Shown here one piece after another: positions 9,617 to 20,986 of a DNA stretch of 64,000 nt. The stretch covers positions 4,216,001 to 4,280,000 of the forward strand of contig JAUCEF010000001.1 of the NCBI GenBank assembly GCA_033558025.1. The letters run 5' to 3'. The position numbers and the translations under genes are program-made. This DNA is from Phytophthora sp. 'mugwort'. Lineage: Eukaryota > Oomycota > Peronosporomycetes > Peronosporales > Peronosporaceae. The notes under the pieces were generated by a model. It searched no databases. It had not been told where the DNA came from and was given only the letters and a program-made list of their open reading frames with translations. The first letter of the stretch is position 1. Each line of letters starts with the position of its first letter.

Positions 9617-12600
9617 ATGGCTCCATCTGCGGGTCCCGCTGGCAAGGGCGCGCCGCCGTCTGCAGTGTCCATGGAGGAGCTGGAGAAGCCCGTGGGCAGC
9701 GTGAAGGACAAGTGGAGGCTGCTGCCCTACTTCCTGCAGCTGCGTGGGCTTGTCAAGCAGCACATCGACTCGTTCGACTACTTCACGTCCGTCGACATGC
9801 GTAACATCGTGCGCGCACAGGCCAACAACGTCGTGCGCAGTGACGCCGACCCAAAGTTCTTTCTACAGTACACGGACATCCAACTAGGCGCGCCCTCTAT
9901 CGACGAGGAGGCCTTCGTGAGCTCGTCAGTCACACCGCACCAGTGCCGCTTGCGCGACCGCACGTACGCTGCACCCGTTTACGTGAGCGTGCGCTACCGC
10001 CGCGGCAACAAGATCGTGACCAACAACAAGGTGCTTATCGGCCGTATCCCCATCATGCTCCGCAGCTCGCGCTGTGTGCTGGCTGGCAAGAGCGAAGCCG
10101 CATTGGCCAAGCTTAAAGAGTGTCCGTACGATCCGGGAGGTTATTTCATCGTTCGCGGCGTGGAGAAAGTGGTGCTTATCCATGAACAACTGTCCAAGAA
10201 CAGAGTCATCATCGAGGAAGACGGCAAGCACAACGTGTGCGCCAGCATCACGAGTTCCACCCACGAACGTAAGTCAAGGACCAACATCTTCCTGAACAAA
10301 GGCCGCGTGTACCTAAAGTCAAATTCTTTCGGTAGTGACATCCCTATTGTCATTGTGTTCCGAGGTATGGGAGTGGAAAGCGACCAGGAGATTGTCAGCT
10401 TAGTAGGTAGCGAGTCCGATATCTGCGACGCTTTGTCCGCGTCGTTTGAAGAAGCCTCGGACTTGAAGGTATTCACGCAGCAACAGGCGCTCGAGTATAT
10501 TGGGTCCAAGATGAACGCGCTGACGAAGATTGGAGCGACTGGAGGGCGTCACCGTGGAGCTGCTGGACGCCCCCAGCAGGACCGCAACTTGGTCGACGCT
10601 GCGCGTTCGGCACTGGCCAATTTGGTGCTTAACCACGTCCCGTGCGAGAACTTTAACTTCCGTCTCAAGAGCATTTACGTGGCACACATTGTGCGTCGTA
10701 TCCTCTTTACAGACAAGGATCGCACGCGCTTGGATGACAAGGATTACTATGGTAACAAACGTCTCGAACTGGCGGGTCAGCTGCTGTCGCTACTTTTCGA
10801 GGACTTGTTCAAGCGCTTTAACAGCGACCTGAAGCGTCAGGCCGATATGGTGTTAAGCAAGCCGAACCGCGCCTCGGTGTTTGACATCCTCAAGTGTGTG
10901 CGCACAGATACAATCACACAGGGTTTCTATCATGCTTTGTCCACAGGTAACTGGACGCTGAAGCGTTTCCGTATGGATCGTGCTGGTGTCACTCACGTGC
11001 TCTCGCGACTCTCATACATGTCGGCACTGGGTATGATGACGCGTATTTCGTCTCAATTCGAGAAGACGCGTAAGGTCTCAGGTCCTCGTTCGCTACAGCC
11101 GTCACAGTGGGGTATGCTGTGTCCTGCTGACACGCCGGAAGGTGAAGCTTGTGGTCTTGTGAAAAATTTGGCATTGCTGTGTCACGTGACGTCGGATGAG
11201 GAACCCGCTCCAATCAAGCGACTGTGTTTCGACCTGGGCGTGACAGACGTATCTCTGAGCTCTGGTGAAGAGATTAATCACGCGTCCAACTACCTGGTGA
11301 TGCTGAATGGTGTAATTATTGGCACCCACGTGAACCCGCGTGCATTTGTTACCCGTCTGCGTCGTATTCGACGTGCTGGTCTTATTGGCGAGTTCGTTTC
11401 AGTCATGATTCACGATGTGCAGCGTGTTGTTTATATCGCTTCTGACGGTGGTCGTGTGTGCCGCCCACTGTTGCTTATTGACCCTGTGACCCACCGTACT
11501 CGCCTAACACAGCGTCACTTAGACGAGCTGCGTGCTGGTGTGCGTGATCTCAGCAGTTTGATTGTGGAGGGGTGTGTGGAATACGTGGATGTGAACGAGG
11601 AGAACAACTGTCTAGTCGCCTTGCACGAGAGTGAAATCGGAGATCGCACGACTCATTTAGAGATTGACCCAGTGACGATCCTGGGGGTTGTCTCGGGTCT
11701 TATTCCGTATCCTCATCACAACCAGTCTCCGCGTAACACGTACCAGTGTGCTATGGGTAAACAGGCTATTGGTACGATCGCCATGAACCAATTTGAGCGT
11801 ATCGACACGCTACTGTACACAATGGTTTATCCTCAGATGCCCATGGTCAAGACTCGTGTGCTGGATCTCGTGAATTTCGACCGCGTGCCGGCAGGACAGA
11901 ACGCCATTGTGGCTGTTATGAGTTACTCTGGTTACGATATTGAAGATGCCATTGTTCTCAACAAAGCGTCTCTGGATCGTGGTTTCGGCCGTTGCATGGT
12001 TTTCAAGAAATACCAGACGATGATTAAGAAGTACGCAAATGGTTCGTACGATCGTATCGTGGGACCGCCGGATTTCGATAGCCTAGCTGCGTCAGGTGGT
12101 GCTGGTATTGGCTTTCGTAATGCCAAATACTCATCACTGGATGCAGACGGTATTAGTCGTGTTGGTGGCATTGTTCAGAATGGCGCGATTATGATTAATA
12201 AGGAGCAACCTACACAATTCAATGACTCGGTTGACGGACGTGATCCACTGGATGTGACGTACTCACCTTCACCGACGACTTACAAGGGACCTATTCCAGC
12301 GTACGTGGACAAAGTGCTTCTGACTTCCTCCGAAGCCAACCACTTTTTAGTGAAGGTTTTGATCCGACAGACGCGTCGTCCTGAGATTGGTGACAAGTTT
12401 AGTAGTCGTCACGGTCAGAAGGGTGTGTGTGGTACAATTCGCAATCAAGAAGACATGCCGTTTAACGACCAAGGTATCTGCCCCGATTTGATCATGAACC
12501 CTCACGGTTTCCCGAGCCGTATGACTGTGGGGAAGATGATCGAGTTGATTGCAGGCAAGGCTGGCGTTCTTACGGGTCGTCGTGCTTATGGTACGGCTTT

Positions 12601-13120
12601 TGGTGAGAAATACGGCTCGGCTGATCATGTACTGGACTGCTCACGTGAGCTTGTGAAAAATGGCTTTAACTACGCCGGTAAAGATTATCTGACGTCGGGT
12701 ATTACGGGCGAGGCGATCGAGTGTTACATCTTCATGGGACCGATCTACTATCAGAAACTTAAGCATATGGTGATGGACAAGATGCACGCTCGTGCTCGCG
12801 GCCCGCGCGCAGTTCTTACTCGCCAGCCGACTGAAGGTCGTTCACGTGATGGTGGTCTTCGTCTTGGTGAAATGGAACGCGATTGTCTCATCGGCTACGG
12901 TGCCAGTATGTTGCTCATGGAGCGACTTATGCTATCCAGTGACGCTTTTAGCGCGGATGTGTGCCAGGGCTGCCGCATGTTGGGCTATGAAGGATGGTGC
13001 CAGCACTGCAAGTCCGAGGAGAAGGTGGTGAGCATTCGCATTCCGTATGCGTGCAAATTGCTGTTCCAGGAGTTGCAGGCCATGAACATCGTGCCGAGAC
13101 TGACGCTCAAGGAGTATTAA
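9617..13120 (+). CDS. RPC2: DNA-directed RNA polymerase III second-largest subunit
   Basis: Single exon, 1167 residues from the ATG at 9617, close to human POLR3B and yeast Ret1 in length. It forms half of the Pol III active centre, which makes tRNA, 5S rRNA and U6 RNA in the nucleus. Hallmarks: [19 protein letters not shown] near residue 500, [14 protein letters not shown], the switch/hybrid-binding [12 protein letters not shown] motif, and a C-terminal zinc module CQGC...WCQHC near residue 1115. The run [13 protein letters not shown] and the overall length favour Pol III over Pol I or Pol II paralogues. An upstream in-frame ATG at 9533 would add 28 poorly conserved-looking residues and lies before the Inr, so it is rejected. 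Confidence 0.95.
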   Translation: MAPSAGPAGKGAPPSAVSMEELEKPVGSVKDKWRLLPYFLQLRGLVKQHIDSFDYFTSVDMRNIVRAQANNVVRSDADPKFFLQYTDIQLGAPSIDEEAFVSSSVTPHQCRLRDRTYAAPVYVSVRYRRGNKIVTNNKVLIGRIPIMLRSSRCVLAGKSEAALAKLKECPYDPGGYFIVRGVEKVVLIHEQLSKNRVIIEEDGKHNVCASITSSTHERKSRTNIFLNKGRVYLKSNSFGSDIPIVIVFRGMGVESDQEIVSLVGSESDICDALSASFEEASDLKVFTQQQALEYIGSKMNALTKIGATGGRHRGAAGRPQQDRNLVDAARSALANLVLNHVPCENFNFRLKSIYVAHIVRRILFTDKDRTRLDDKDYYGNKRLELAGQLLSLLFEDLFKRFNSDLKRQADMVLSKPNRASVFDILKCVRTDTITQGFYHALSTGNWTLKRFRMDRAGVTHVLSRLSYMSALGMMTRISSQFEKTRKVSGPRSLQPSQWGMLCPADTPEGEACGLVKNLALLCHVTSDEEPAPIKRLCFDLGVTDVSLSSGEEINHASNYLVMLNGVIIGTHVNPRAFVTRLRRIRRAGLIGEFVSVMIHDVQRVVYIASDGGRVCRPLLLIDPVTHRTRLTQRHLDELRAGVRDLSSLIVEGCVEYVDVNEENNCLVALHESEIGDRTTHLEIDPVTILGVVSGLIPYPHHNQSPRNTYQCAMGKQAIGTIAMNQFERIDTLLYTMVYPQMPMVKTRVLDLVNFDRVPAGQNAIVAVMSYSGYDIEDAIVLNKASLDRGFGRCMVFKKYQTMIKKYANGSYDRIVGPPDFDSLAASGGAGIGFRNAKYSSLDADGISRVGGIVQNGAIMINKEQPTQFNDSVDGRDPLDVTYSPSPTTYKGPIPAYVDKVLLTSSEANHFLVKVLIRQTRRPEIGDKFSSRHGQKGVCGTIRNQEDMPFNDQGICPDLIMNPHGFPSRMTVGKMIELIAGKAGVLTGRRAYGTAFGEKYGSADHVLDCSRELVKNGFNYAGKDYLTSGITGEAIECYIFMGPIYYQKLKHMVMDKMHARARGPRAVLTRQPTEGRSRDGGLRLGEMERDCLIGYGASMLLMERLMLSSDAFSADVCQGCRMLGYEGWCQHCKSEEKVVSIRIPYACKLLFQELQAMNIVPRLTLKEY

Positions 13121-13819
13121 AGTTTTCGATTATCGCAACGAAGTGACCACTCTACGCCTCGTTTTGTACTACTACACTGGTGCGTTTTAGTCCTCGCTTT
13201 AGATAAGGTGAGCAATCACATCAATAACACGGTTCTGCAGCCGGGACAACTCGACTCAACTCGTTCTTTCCGAATCCTGCTCAAAATATGACACAGTACT
13301 CACGATAACGGGCGTCATGTGCCATTTCTCTACTGTATTCTTCACGTCAGCACGGTTTCTCCCTCCATGCTTGACTTACTGGTAGCAACATTTTACTTGA
13401 TGAGCTTTAACTACGACGCTGTAGTTTTCTTTTTGCTCTCACAAATCGAAAGGATCTGCACTATGTTAGGGGCTGTCAGAATTGATAGAGCTGCCGCGGA
13501 TTGCATGCGATTTCGACCCGAAATAGCATGCGATGTTAGGGCAAATGATATGCCATTTCGAAATCACCCACGTGTGGAGGTGGGCGATTTCAGGAAATAG
13601 CACATGCTATTTGCTCAATTGCCAAACAATATCCCATACGGAACGGCAACTGCAACCTTTAAAAGGAAAAAGCTTCCTTGACGCCGTCATTACTGCCAGG
13701 GTGCTACCATCGCTATCAGGCTGTGACCATCAAAGCCACAACGCGGTGCAGACACTACCACTCATATCTGAGTTTGCTATTGCTGTCATGTAGGGCCGCT
13801 ATAGAACCTGCGTGAGGAT
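13121..13819. other. Gene-free stretch after RPC2
   Basis: No reading frame with convincing protein character on either strand. The one notable structure is an imperfect inverted repeat at 13540-13614, annotated separately. Confidence 0.5.
13540..13614. repeat. Imperfect inverted repeat
   Basis: The arm at about 13540-13571 (GGCAAATGATATG...AAATCACCCAC) is largely the reverse complement of about 13580-13614 (GTGGGCGATTT...ATGCTATTTGC), with a loop of about 8 bases. It may be the core of a MITE or the end of a mobile element; no target duplication was identified. Confidence 0.5.
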
Positions 13820-16740
13820 CTAATACAACTCTTCCACTGTAGACTTGACTAGGAAACATTTAATCCAGTCATCAAAGGGATAGTTCCCACCGATATTTTC
13901 GTCGAACTCCAGGATAGCGAGAGCGAGGAAGTCTACAACCTCAGCGATTAAGAGCTTGCGGTCACTGGCGTTTGACAGTGCAACAACAGGTTGTTGTTCG
14001 GTTTGGGTTCTTGTATGGTCGGTTCCCGCGAAGAAATTCAACACCCGATGGATAAACTTCGAAATGGATGCCATTTGCAAGCCTTGGACGAGCACGGGGT
14101 AGGGGAGCTCTGAAAAGAACGGCAAGATGACCCTCGCATGGGCGTGCTTAGCGGACGAGGGATGCAGAACTTCAGGAACAAACTTGATTAAGTTGCACGA
14201 ACCTACTGGAGCTACTCAAGGCGGTCGTTGAACCCGCAGACAGCACAGAGCAACTTTCCACTCCCCCCATTGCGCATTTTAGCAGGTTGGAAGCGGAGTT
14301 TGCTTCTAGGCCGATCAGACCACCACGACGAGCCATCGCGATCGACGCGCTAAAGAGGAGCTTGATAGATGGCTTGAAGATGATGTGGACGTCGAGCGAG
14401 ATCGAACGTGACTTTGTGTCAGTGGAAACATGGTGAATTCCCAGCGTACGAGTCTAGCCGATCACAATATCGACATGTGTTCGTTTCTGAAAAGGAATTC
14501 GTTGACCTGCTTCAGTGCGAGGAAATCCCTGGCCAACACCACCTACACACACCATCTAGCTTTATTTTCTCATTTGACTCCGATATAGTCTATGAAATGG
14601 ATGAATGGCGAGCGACATTTTTGCCAACTTCGTCTCCAGCACGTCGCTGCTGGATGATTGGGAGAGGAGAAAACATTTTGGAATTTAACCCCCGAAAAAA
14701 ATATATATATACGTGCTGGGCACTTGCAAGTGTCTGTAGTTCTAGCAAGTCTCGTGTCGGTTTTCTGTGAAAACCCGACGCCGGTCCAATATCTCTTCAT
14801 TTCTTACGGCTCTATTTCTTCCTCGACAAGTATCGTCGAGCTGCTATTTCCGCTTTCACTGCTAGCTGTAGCTGGATCTCAGAGATAACAGCTCTTAGAC
14901 TCACCCGCACGACTTGTGGGTGGTGCTGTGGGCTGTGCTGCTGCTGCTGAGCGTTCTCTCGAACATGGGTTGGCTGTGTCAGCATGACATCACCCAGCTA
15001 CGGAGTACTTCTCCCTGCAACACGAATATTTCCTCTTCTTGTTGTGAAGAGGCCTTTTCTGCATTCTCCACTTCTCTAAGCGGTTTGTGTTCCGTTCTAT
15101 AATCTGCTCTTTGCGAGACAAGAAGGGTCCCGCAACGCTCTTGGTCGGTGCTCGAAGCTACATCTTGAAAGACAGATAACGGATCGTCCATATAGGTCCT
15201 CCTCCACCCCTCCTGCATTCTTCTTTCGATTTGGTAATCATCGTAGGCGGTGACATCATTTACGTTTGTGTCGGTGTCGTCGCCTACGGGGCTCTGCTGT
15301 GTCCGCAGTTGTTCTGCTATAGGTGCCATCTCGCGTAGTTCGTCTTTAATGGTCTTGCAAATGACGTCAACAGCCAACTGAATACTCTGATCAATTATTT
15401 TGCGAGTTCGTCGGGATCTATCTGAAGAGTATTTATTTTTCCGTGGCATCAACTGATGCAAGCATCTGCTCATTTTGAACAGCATTCAAGCGTTGCTGCA
15501 CTTCCTTCTGCACCATCTCTGCTACAGCAGCTTCGAGCTCAGCATCGTCGTGCAGCCGGCCTTGCTTTCTCATGCGCACACCTTGCTTCCGGACCTGATC
15601 TCGAAGGCCTGCAGTAGCGTCAGCCTGACGCTGAATTTATAGATTCATTTCTGACTGAGTACTCGTTAGAGCCTTCTGCATCCGGGCTTCCGTGTTCGAT
15701 GTTATTTCCAAGGCAAGGGCTTGGGCGGATTCTCGCAGAGGTTCTTCAGCATGGTTGACGCTTTGCAACATTTCTTGTCTAATCGCTTCACACGCCTGGT
15801 GAAGATCCTTTCCTAAGGATATTTTTATAGCAGCTTTAACAGCTTCGGAGGCTGATTCCACTTGTTGCCGTATGAGCTGGTAGGTCACCTGGCCAAGGCG
15901 CATTTGTTTCGGGAAGGCCGTGAGCCTCGGAGTTGAGAGATATCTCCTTCCAGTTATCCACTAGTTCCAGTTGGCAGGAGCTCTCCCTGCTCAATACAAC
16001 TTACTTCGTCATTTGACATTTTCTACTCTACTCTAAGTCTACTACCTCTCTACTACGCAGCTTTCCCCCGTAACATGTGAGAAGGGGCGTTGTGAAGCTG
16101 ATTAACTTCTCATGATTCAACTACAGTTCTGCAAGGCTTTGCAGAACTTCCTCTTCACGGACAAACTCTCGCTGTCGTCTTGGCTTTCGTTCTGCTCGAA
16201 GAGCTTCTGGCCAGCGTCCAGTAAGGTCTTATCAACTTGGAATCAATCTCGTCCAGCGACAGCAGACAGTACCGACTGTTAATCTTTGAGCGGACAATAA
16301 ATGAGCTCTGCTCCTCATTGATTTATCCTGCATTGTCGACGATATAGTCACCAAGCTGACACAGCAGCACGCTGAAAGTACCCACGTCTGTCGTCACGAG
16401 AGTTTTAACCGCGAACTCCAGAGCGTTCGAAATCAAAACCTCAATGAACGAACCCCACGACAACGTGTGCGTTGTGCAGCTCTTGGACCACGAACTCAAG
16501 AAGCTTCTGACACCAATACCCTTGTGTATCTTCTATCGGCCGTGCACTTCTGTCGTCTGGCCAAAGTGTATCCTGGTAACAACGTCGTGGTTTTTGGCGT
16601 TGGCCGCATGGGGATGCTGATACCTCATGCTGATCCCTGACTTGGAAGTGGCGCTGCAAACGGATTTGCTGGTGGCGCTGCCTGCGGACATGGAGGCAGC
16701 GCTGTTTTGTCCAAGACATCGCCCCACGTATTCGCTGCAA
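13820..16740 (-). pseudogene. Decayed coiled-coil gene(s) of unknown family
   Basis: Several minus-strand stretches read as real protein but are separated by stops and frame changes. They are about 14190-13820 (hydrophobic-helical, e.g. NLIKFVPEVLHP and LNFFAGTDH), 15485-14979 (charged, e.g. DVICKTIKDELREMAP and QIERRMQEGWRR) and 15903-15430 (heptad-like Ala/Gln/Glu, e.g. CEAIRQEMLQSVNHAEE, crossing a TAG near 15640). A Pro/Ala-rich stretch lies near 16740-16560. I do not recognise the family; it may be one long gene or two. No catalytic motif or signal peptide is visible. The stretch 14200-14970 holds nothing I can support beyond a short (AT)n run near 14700. Confidence 0.4.
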
Positions 16741-17163
16741 GCGCTGGGACCTAAATTACCAGATATAAGTTCATTGTAGCTGGAAGTCGCAAATATGTAA
16801 AATCACTTTCCAAAAGTAGTAATATGGTAAAACAGTTTTATCAAAGTGAAAAAAAATCATCTTTGATCTTACCACTTTTGAAATGTGGTTCTGCGTATTT
16901 GCAGAAATTAAACAGAACGCATTTACATACATGATATCTAACACATCTAACATATGGTCTACCGTATACTTACATAAGCCAAAACGTGAGCAGAATCTCG
17001 CTCGTATACGCCCTTCGAACTGTCTTTTCATCATCAGAGCGCAACTCATAGATGTTCTCGAATGATAACTTGCCGCTTAATGACAAGCAAGGATCAACGT
17101 ACTTTATCGTGCTACTGCCTGCTTGCCGCAAGCATATTATCATGACCGACCGCAGATCGGGCA
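16741..17163. other. AT-rich gap before the Gypsy element
   Basis: No supported gene. The last five bases (GGGCA, 17159-17163) are the probable left target-site duplication of the Gypsy element. Confidence 0.5.
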
Positions 17164-17525
17164 TGTGACGGGGCACATAACACATGGCGCACAGGAAATG
17201 CTACTTCCGGAGATTATACAAACGCTCAGTGAACGGCAGTTCACAAGTCCCTGGTCTGAGGGGACTGTTACCAATTTAGGTAGATATAATACTGGATATA
17301 TTTATAAGTGACTCCTTTTAATGCGTCTACATACTAACTAAAAGTCACCTATAAAATACCCTAGATGTTATCCTGTTGGGTGGTTCTGAGATCTTTGTAC
17401 CATATGTGTGGTACCCATCCGTGACGTCATTACCCTGACGTCATAGATGTTGGCTACATCACTTAGAGTACTTGGGTACATCATTCAGAAGAGTGACTTA
17501 GCACTCTTCATGTAACACCGATACA
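17164..17525 (-). repeat. Gypsy 3' LTR
   Basis: Matches 24790-25138 over its length; both copies share TGTGACG at the left end, a shared core of CAATTTAGGTAGATATAA and an ACA right end. This copy has an extra stretch of about 13 bp that duplicates a TGACGTCA site. Confidence 0.9.
17422..17443. promoter_or_regulatory. Paired CRE-like octamers in the LTR
   Basis: Two perfect TGACGTCA palindromes at 17422-17429 and 17436-17443. The other LTR has one, at 25047-25054. This octamer is the classic bZIP (CREB/ATF) site; function here is inferred. Confidence 0.4.
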
Positions 17526-17537
17526 TCCTCCCCACTT
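17526..17537 (-). promoter_or_regulatory. Polypurine tract of the Gypsy element
   Basis: On the minus strand AAGTGGGGAGGA abuts the 3' LTR, as expected for the plus-strand primer of an LTR retrotransposon. It confirms the element's orientation. Confidence 0.65.
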
Positions 17538-17712
17538 AGGTTCGGTTTACCGACCATTTAGGGCAAGTAAGAAAAGAAGTCGCCGCCTTTCACTTTCCAA
17601 ATCAAATTACATCGACTTCGCTGCCGTTAGTTTCCGCAGCCGGCCCATTCACTTTTGAGCCCGAGCACTCCCACGTGCCCTTCTTCGCCTCGGCTTCCAC
17701 TTCAGCCCAAGT

Positions 17713-19640
17713 ATGACCAAGACTCGGTCTGGCAGCGGTGCGAAAGCGCCTGCCAAGCCTGTTGCTTCCAAGCAGCAGGCTAAGAGCTCTAAACTGTCTG
17801 GCAAAGGCTCCGCCACTAAGGGATCCACCAAGGTGGTATCCAAGGTGACTGACTGCCTAGGGACATGAGCCGCCTGTAGAGGACCCTGAGCTCCTCGTGG
17901 AGTGGGAGGACTCTCCCATATCCTGGGGTGACAATGAGATCCCGCTCGTCAAGGGGTCTGATGACGACCCGAGTCAGTCCGATTCGCTTGAGTCTCGTAC
18001 TCCGCTGTCTACCCACCATGGCGACGATGGCGATGAGCCAAAGACGCTCGAACGTCAGGTGAGTCCAGTCTCACCCAAGGAGGACGAAGAGAAACCTCGT
18101 TCTCCGGTCAAGAACTTAACGCGGTCGGAGGCAACTGCCCGAGTCAAGGCTGCGAGTGCAGGAGCAGCCTCGGAAGTCAGCCGTAAACAACGGACTGCTT
18201 TCCGGTCTCCACTCCGTGAAGAGTTGGGAACCATCACTTAAACAGATAAGGTCTCCTTAGCTCTTCTTCCGAGAGGAAGAGAGCCAAGTCGGCAGAGAGA
18301 TCTCTAATGATCTCGACGGGCAACAGTCAAAATACCAGGCTGCTCGTCAAAAGGGGGTCCGTGCCCCGGCGACTCGGTCGCCTGTGAAGAAGTTTTCTTT
18401 GCCTCTCCGTCGGGGACCGCCTTAGGCACCCGGATATTTCCATCCTGCTGCATCTCACGGAGCTGACGCCTACATGGGTCAGCTCCAGCCGCCTCGCGTG
18501 CTTATCGGTGGGCGCTCTTCTAGTGGTTCTTATGAGCGCCACCTGGTGGCCAAGCAGCCCCTGTTCCTGAACGAGCCTGTTGCTAGGTGCGTGCCCCCTC
18601 GCACCGCACAACACCCTCTTAAAGAGTTCACGAGCCGGCGAAAGAAGCCAAAGCCCTGCATGGGGATATTCAGTCGTGATGCCCCCACACTGTGACGTTT
18701 TCCAGGAGGCTGAGGCCGACTTCTGGAAATGGGGGCAGCTACGCGCTGCTCACAAGGCCAACTTGAAGCTCTCCGGCACGATCTCACGTTGGGGGTCATC
18801 CTTTTGACCTCTGAGATCTCCGCATTAACGGCAGCTGTCTCTCGAGAGCTACAGAAGCATTCTGCTTCTATCGCTCATCATGAGCGATAGAATGGTCTTG
18901 GTACTACGGCCACCACCCTTTGGGCAAGAAAGTCCGAACTGCTTATGAAGCCGCCGCCGATTCTGTTCCCAGATCGCGGCAGCCTTCGGGCTAACAGCTG
19001 TAGCCGTTTATACGGCTCCCAGGAGCACTCAGTCTCCGAGTACCCCTCCACTTCACGCGGAGCTGGCACTCCCCATGAATGCGCCGCTCCTTGAGCACAC
19101 GCTCCACGTGGTACTGGGTCTCCCCATTACGGTCAAGGAGAGGTGGTGGCGCCCTCATACAAGTACGAGTATGAGGCACCGCCCCTACGGCCCGTGTCAA
19201 GGCCTGGTGTGCCGCCTTCGGCTCTACCTCGAGCCATTGACGACTCCGTTCTCCGATGCCGAGTATTTTCGCTGGTGGTTGTGCTTGGCTCGGTGAGGAG
19301 GGTGTTGGCGCCGCCCAGGCTGGCAGCGCTGGGATCCTTGGTCCGATTCGTGACGACGTGAATTGTCTGGTCTTCCGACTTGTCGGCCCTTGAAGGTCAG
19401 GTCGACCGTCGGACCAATGAAATGGACGAGGCCTTCCGACGTCAGGATGCCCTTTGGGTGTCCGTTGACCGCGTTCAGCGTGAGATGTGCCTCCTTCGGG
19501 ACATCCTGCGGCCTGTGCCTCAGGCGAGAGCGACTCCTGCGTACTCCCAGCCGTATCAGTATGACTCATACTCGTCGTATGCAGCCGGGGTTCCTTCATG
19601 GAGCCCCTTCCGCGGTCTCGCAAGGGACCTGGGTTTCTGC
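17713..19640 (+). pseudogene. Antisense open reading frame of the Gypsy element (broken)
   Basis: Protein-like plus-strand sequence opposite the element's own genes, beginning 188 bp inside the LTR. Pieces: 17713-17868 (ATG, Lys/Ser/Ala-rich basic tail), about 17861-18241 (acidic, Ser/Pro-rich; a one-base shift near 17855 would join it to the first), 18301-18695 (one in-frame TAG near 18421; RRGPP...APGYFHPAASHGADAYMG), about 18690-18890 (helical, FQEAEADFWKWGQLRAAHK), about 19145-19360 (Pro-rich, YKYEYEAPPLRPVSRPGVPP) and about 19375-19640 (coiled coil, RRTNEMDEAFRRQ then VQREMCLLRDIL). Parts overlap the antisense chromodomain. Candidate Inr motifs TCACTTTCC (17590) and TCACTTT (17649) precede the ATG. 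Family unknown; it recalls the antisense extra ORFs reported between pol and the 3' LTR in plant Gypsy elements. Confidence 0.5.
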
Positions 19641-20734
19641 CGCTGGGCACTCTCAGAGGGAAGAGTTGCAACCTTGCTTCCAGGAGGTGGGTCTGCGTGT
19701 CTGCCGAGCCCTGCGGATTATTGTACCGCTTCAGACGGCCCACGTAAAACGTCGGTTGGGTCGTCATCGACCCAGGCAGATCGATGGTATATGCCGCACA
19801 ATGTATGGTCAGGACCTCCAAAAATCTGACGAAGCGGTGCTTCAATTTGATGCTCCCAACGGAACTTACCGTGGTGAGTGGTAGGCTCCAAGTGTCGAAT
19901 ATGACTAATTCACCCACATTAAACACGTTTAGGTTTCCTCTTCAATGTTTGTACTCCTTTTGTTTGTTCTGTGCCTCCGCCATGGCATCACGGACACAAT
20001 TGAATGTCTCGGACATGATCCGGGAGGAGAGCGCTTTCCGAGCCTCTCCCCCACTTAGAACCCAAGACGAGGTGCTGAGTTGTAGGGTGAGCGGTACCCG
20101 CGGATGGCGTAAGCCATTCAAATAGAACGAGGTATACCTGGTCTGTGCGTGACCCACATTGTTAAGGGCCAACTCAACTATTAGCAGCCGTTCTGACCAA
20201 AAGCGAGGAGCGTCCTCACAGACACTGCGTAGAGTGTCATCAAGTGCTTGGTTGACACCCTCCGTCTGCCCATCCGTTTGAGGATGATCAGCAGTGGACA
20301 TGTGCAGCCTATTTCCAAGCAGCTGGAACAGCGTCTGCCTGAAACAGCGTAAACCGCGGGTCACGATCCGAGACAATGGGTTCCGGCAGACCATGATGGC
20401 GGAAAACGCCATCCAGGAACAGCTTCGCTGCCTGTTCCCCGGTTACGGTGTCTTTGGCCAGAACAAGACGCACTATCTTTCTCAGACGGCACACGAACAC
20501 GAACATGCCGGTGTTGCCATGGCCGTCGGCTGGGAGTCCAAAGATGAAGTTCATACTCATCGACTTCCAGAAGTCCGCTGGAACGGGCAGGCTCTGCAAA
20601 GGAGCCGAGGCGTGCCCTGCGGCTTTCACCCGCTGACATGTTTCACATGCCTTAACGTATTGTGCGACCCATTTGTACATGTTGGTCCACCTAGAGTACT
20701 GGGAGACGGATTCGAAGGTCTTCTCGCGGCCCAA
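18991..20734 (-). pseudogene. Gypsy integrase with GPY/F module and chromodomain (broken)
   Basis: Integrase zinc-finger remnant (ACETCQRVK) near 20640, catalytic core with VSDRDPRF (second Asp) and HPQTDGQTEG (catalytic Glu), then a GPY/F-like segment (PTFYVGRLKRY) and a chromodomain start (YHVERVLKERR...VKWRG) near 19120-19040. The frame changes between 20412 and 20309, and the chromodomain loses frame after KWRG. The first catalytic Asp, normally in a SMDF-type motif, reads Asn here (MSMNFIFGLP). The chromodomain would target integration to modified chromatin in a live element. Confidence 0.85.
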
Positions 20735-20986
20735 ATGACCTCTGGACGACGCATTATGCGCCTCCTGTAGGTCAAACTTGAGGTCCTTGTCGTTCGGTAC
20801 GACTACCCGTTCGGGGCCATGGGGCTCTACTCGATAGTAGAGCAGGCCATCGTGCCACTCGTATCGATGGAGTCTGGCTCTCTGACGTGGCGTGAGCCAC
20901 TCGGCCTTGGCTTCCCAGGAACTGTACCAGAGGTGCTAGGGCTTCGTCGCCCCGATACGCCATGCGTATCGGATCGTATAGATCGA

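Noticed and set aside
18991..19926. Minus-strand 311-codon frame as one genuine protein
   Set aside because: Only its ends (GPY/F and chromodomain) look real; the middle is low-complexity sequence antisense to the plus-strand coding pieces.
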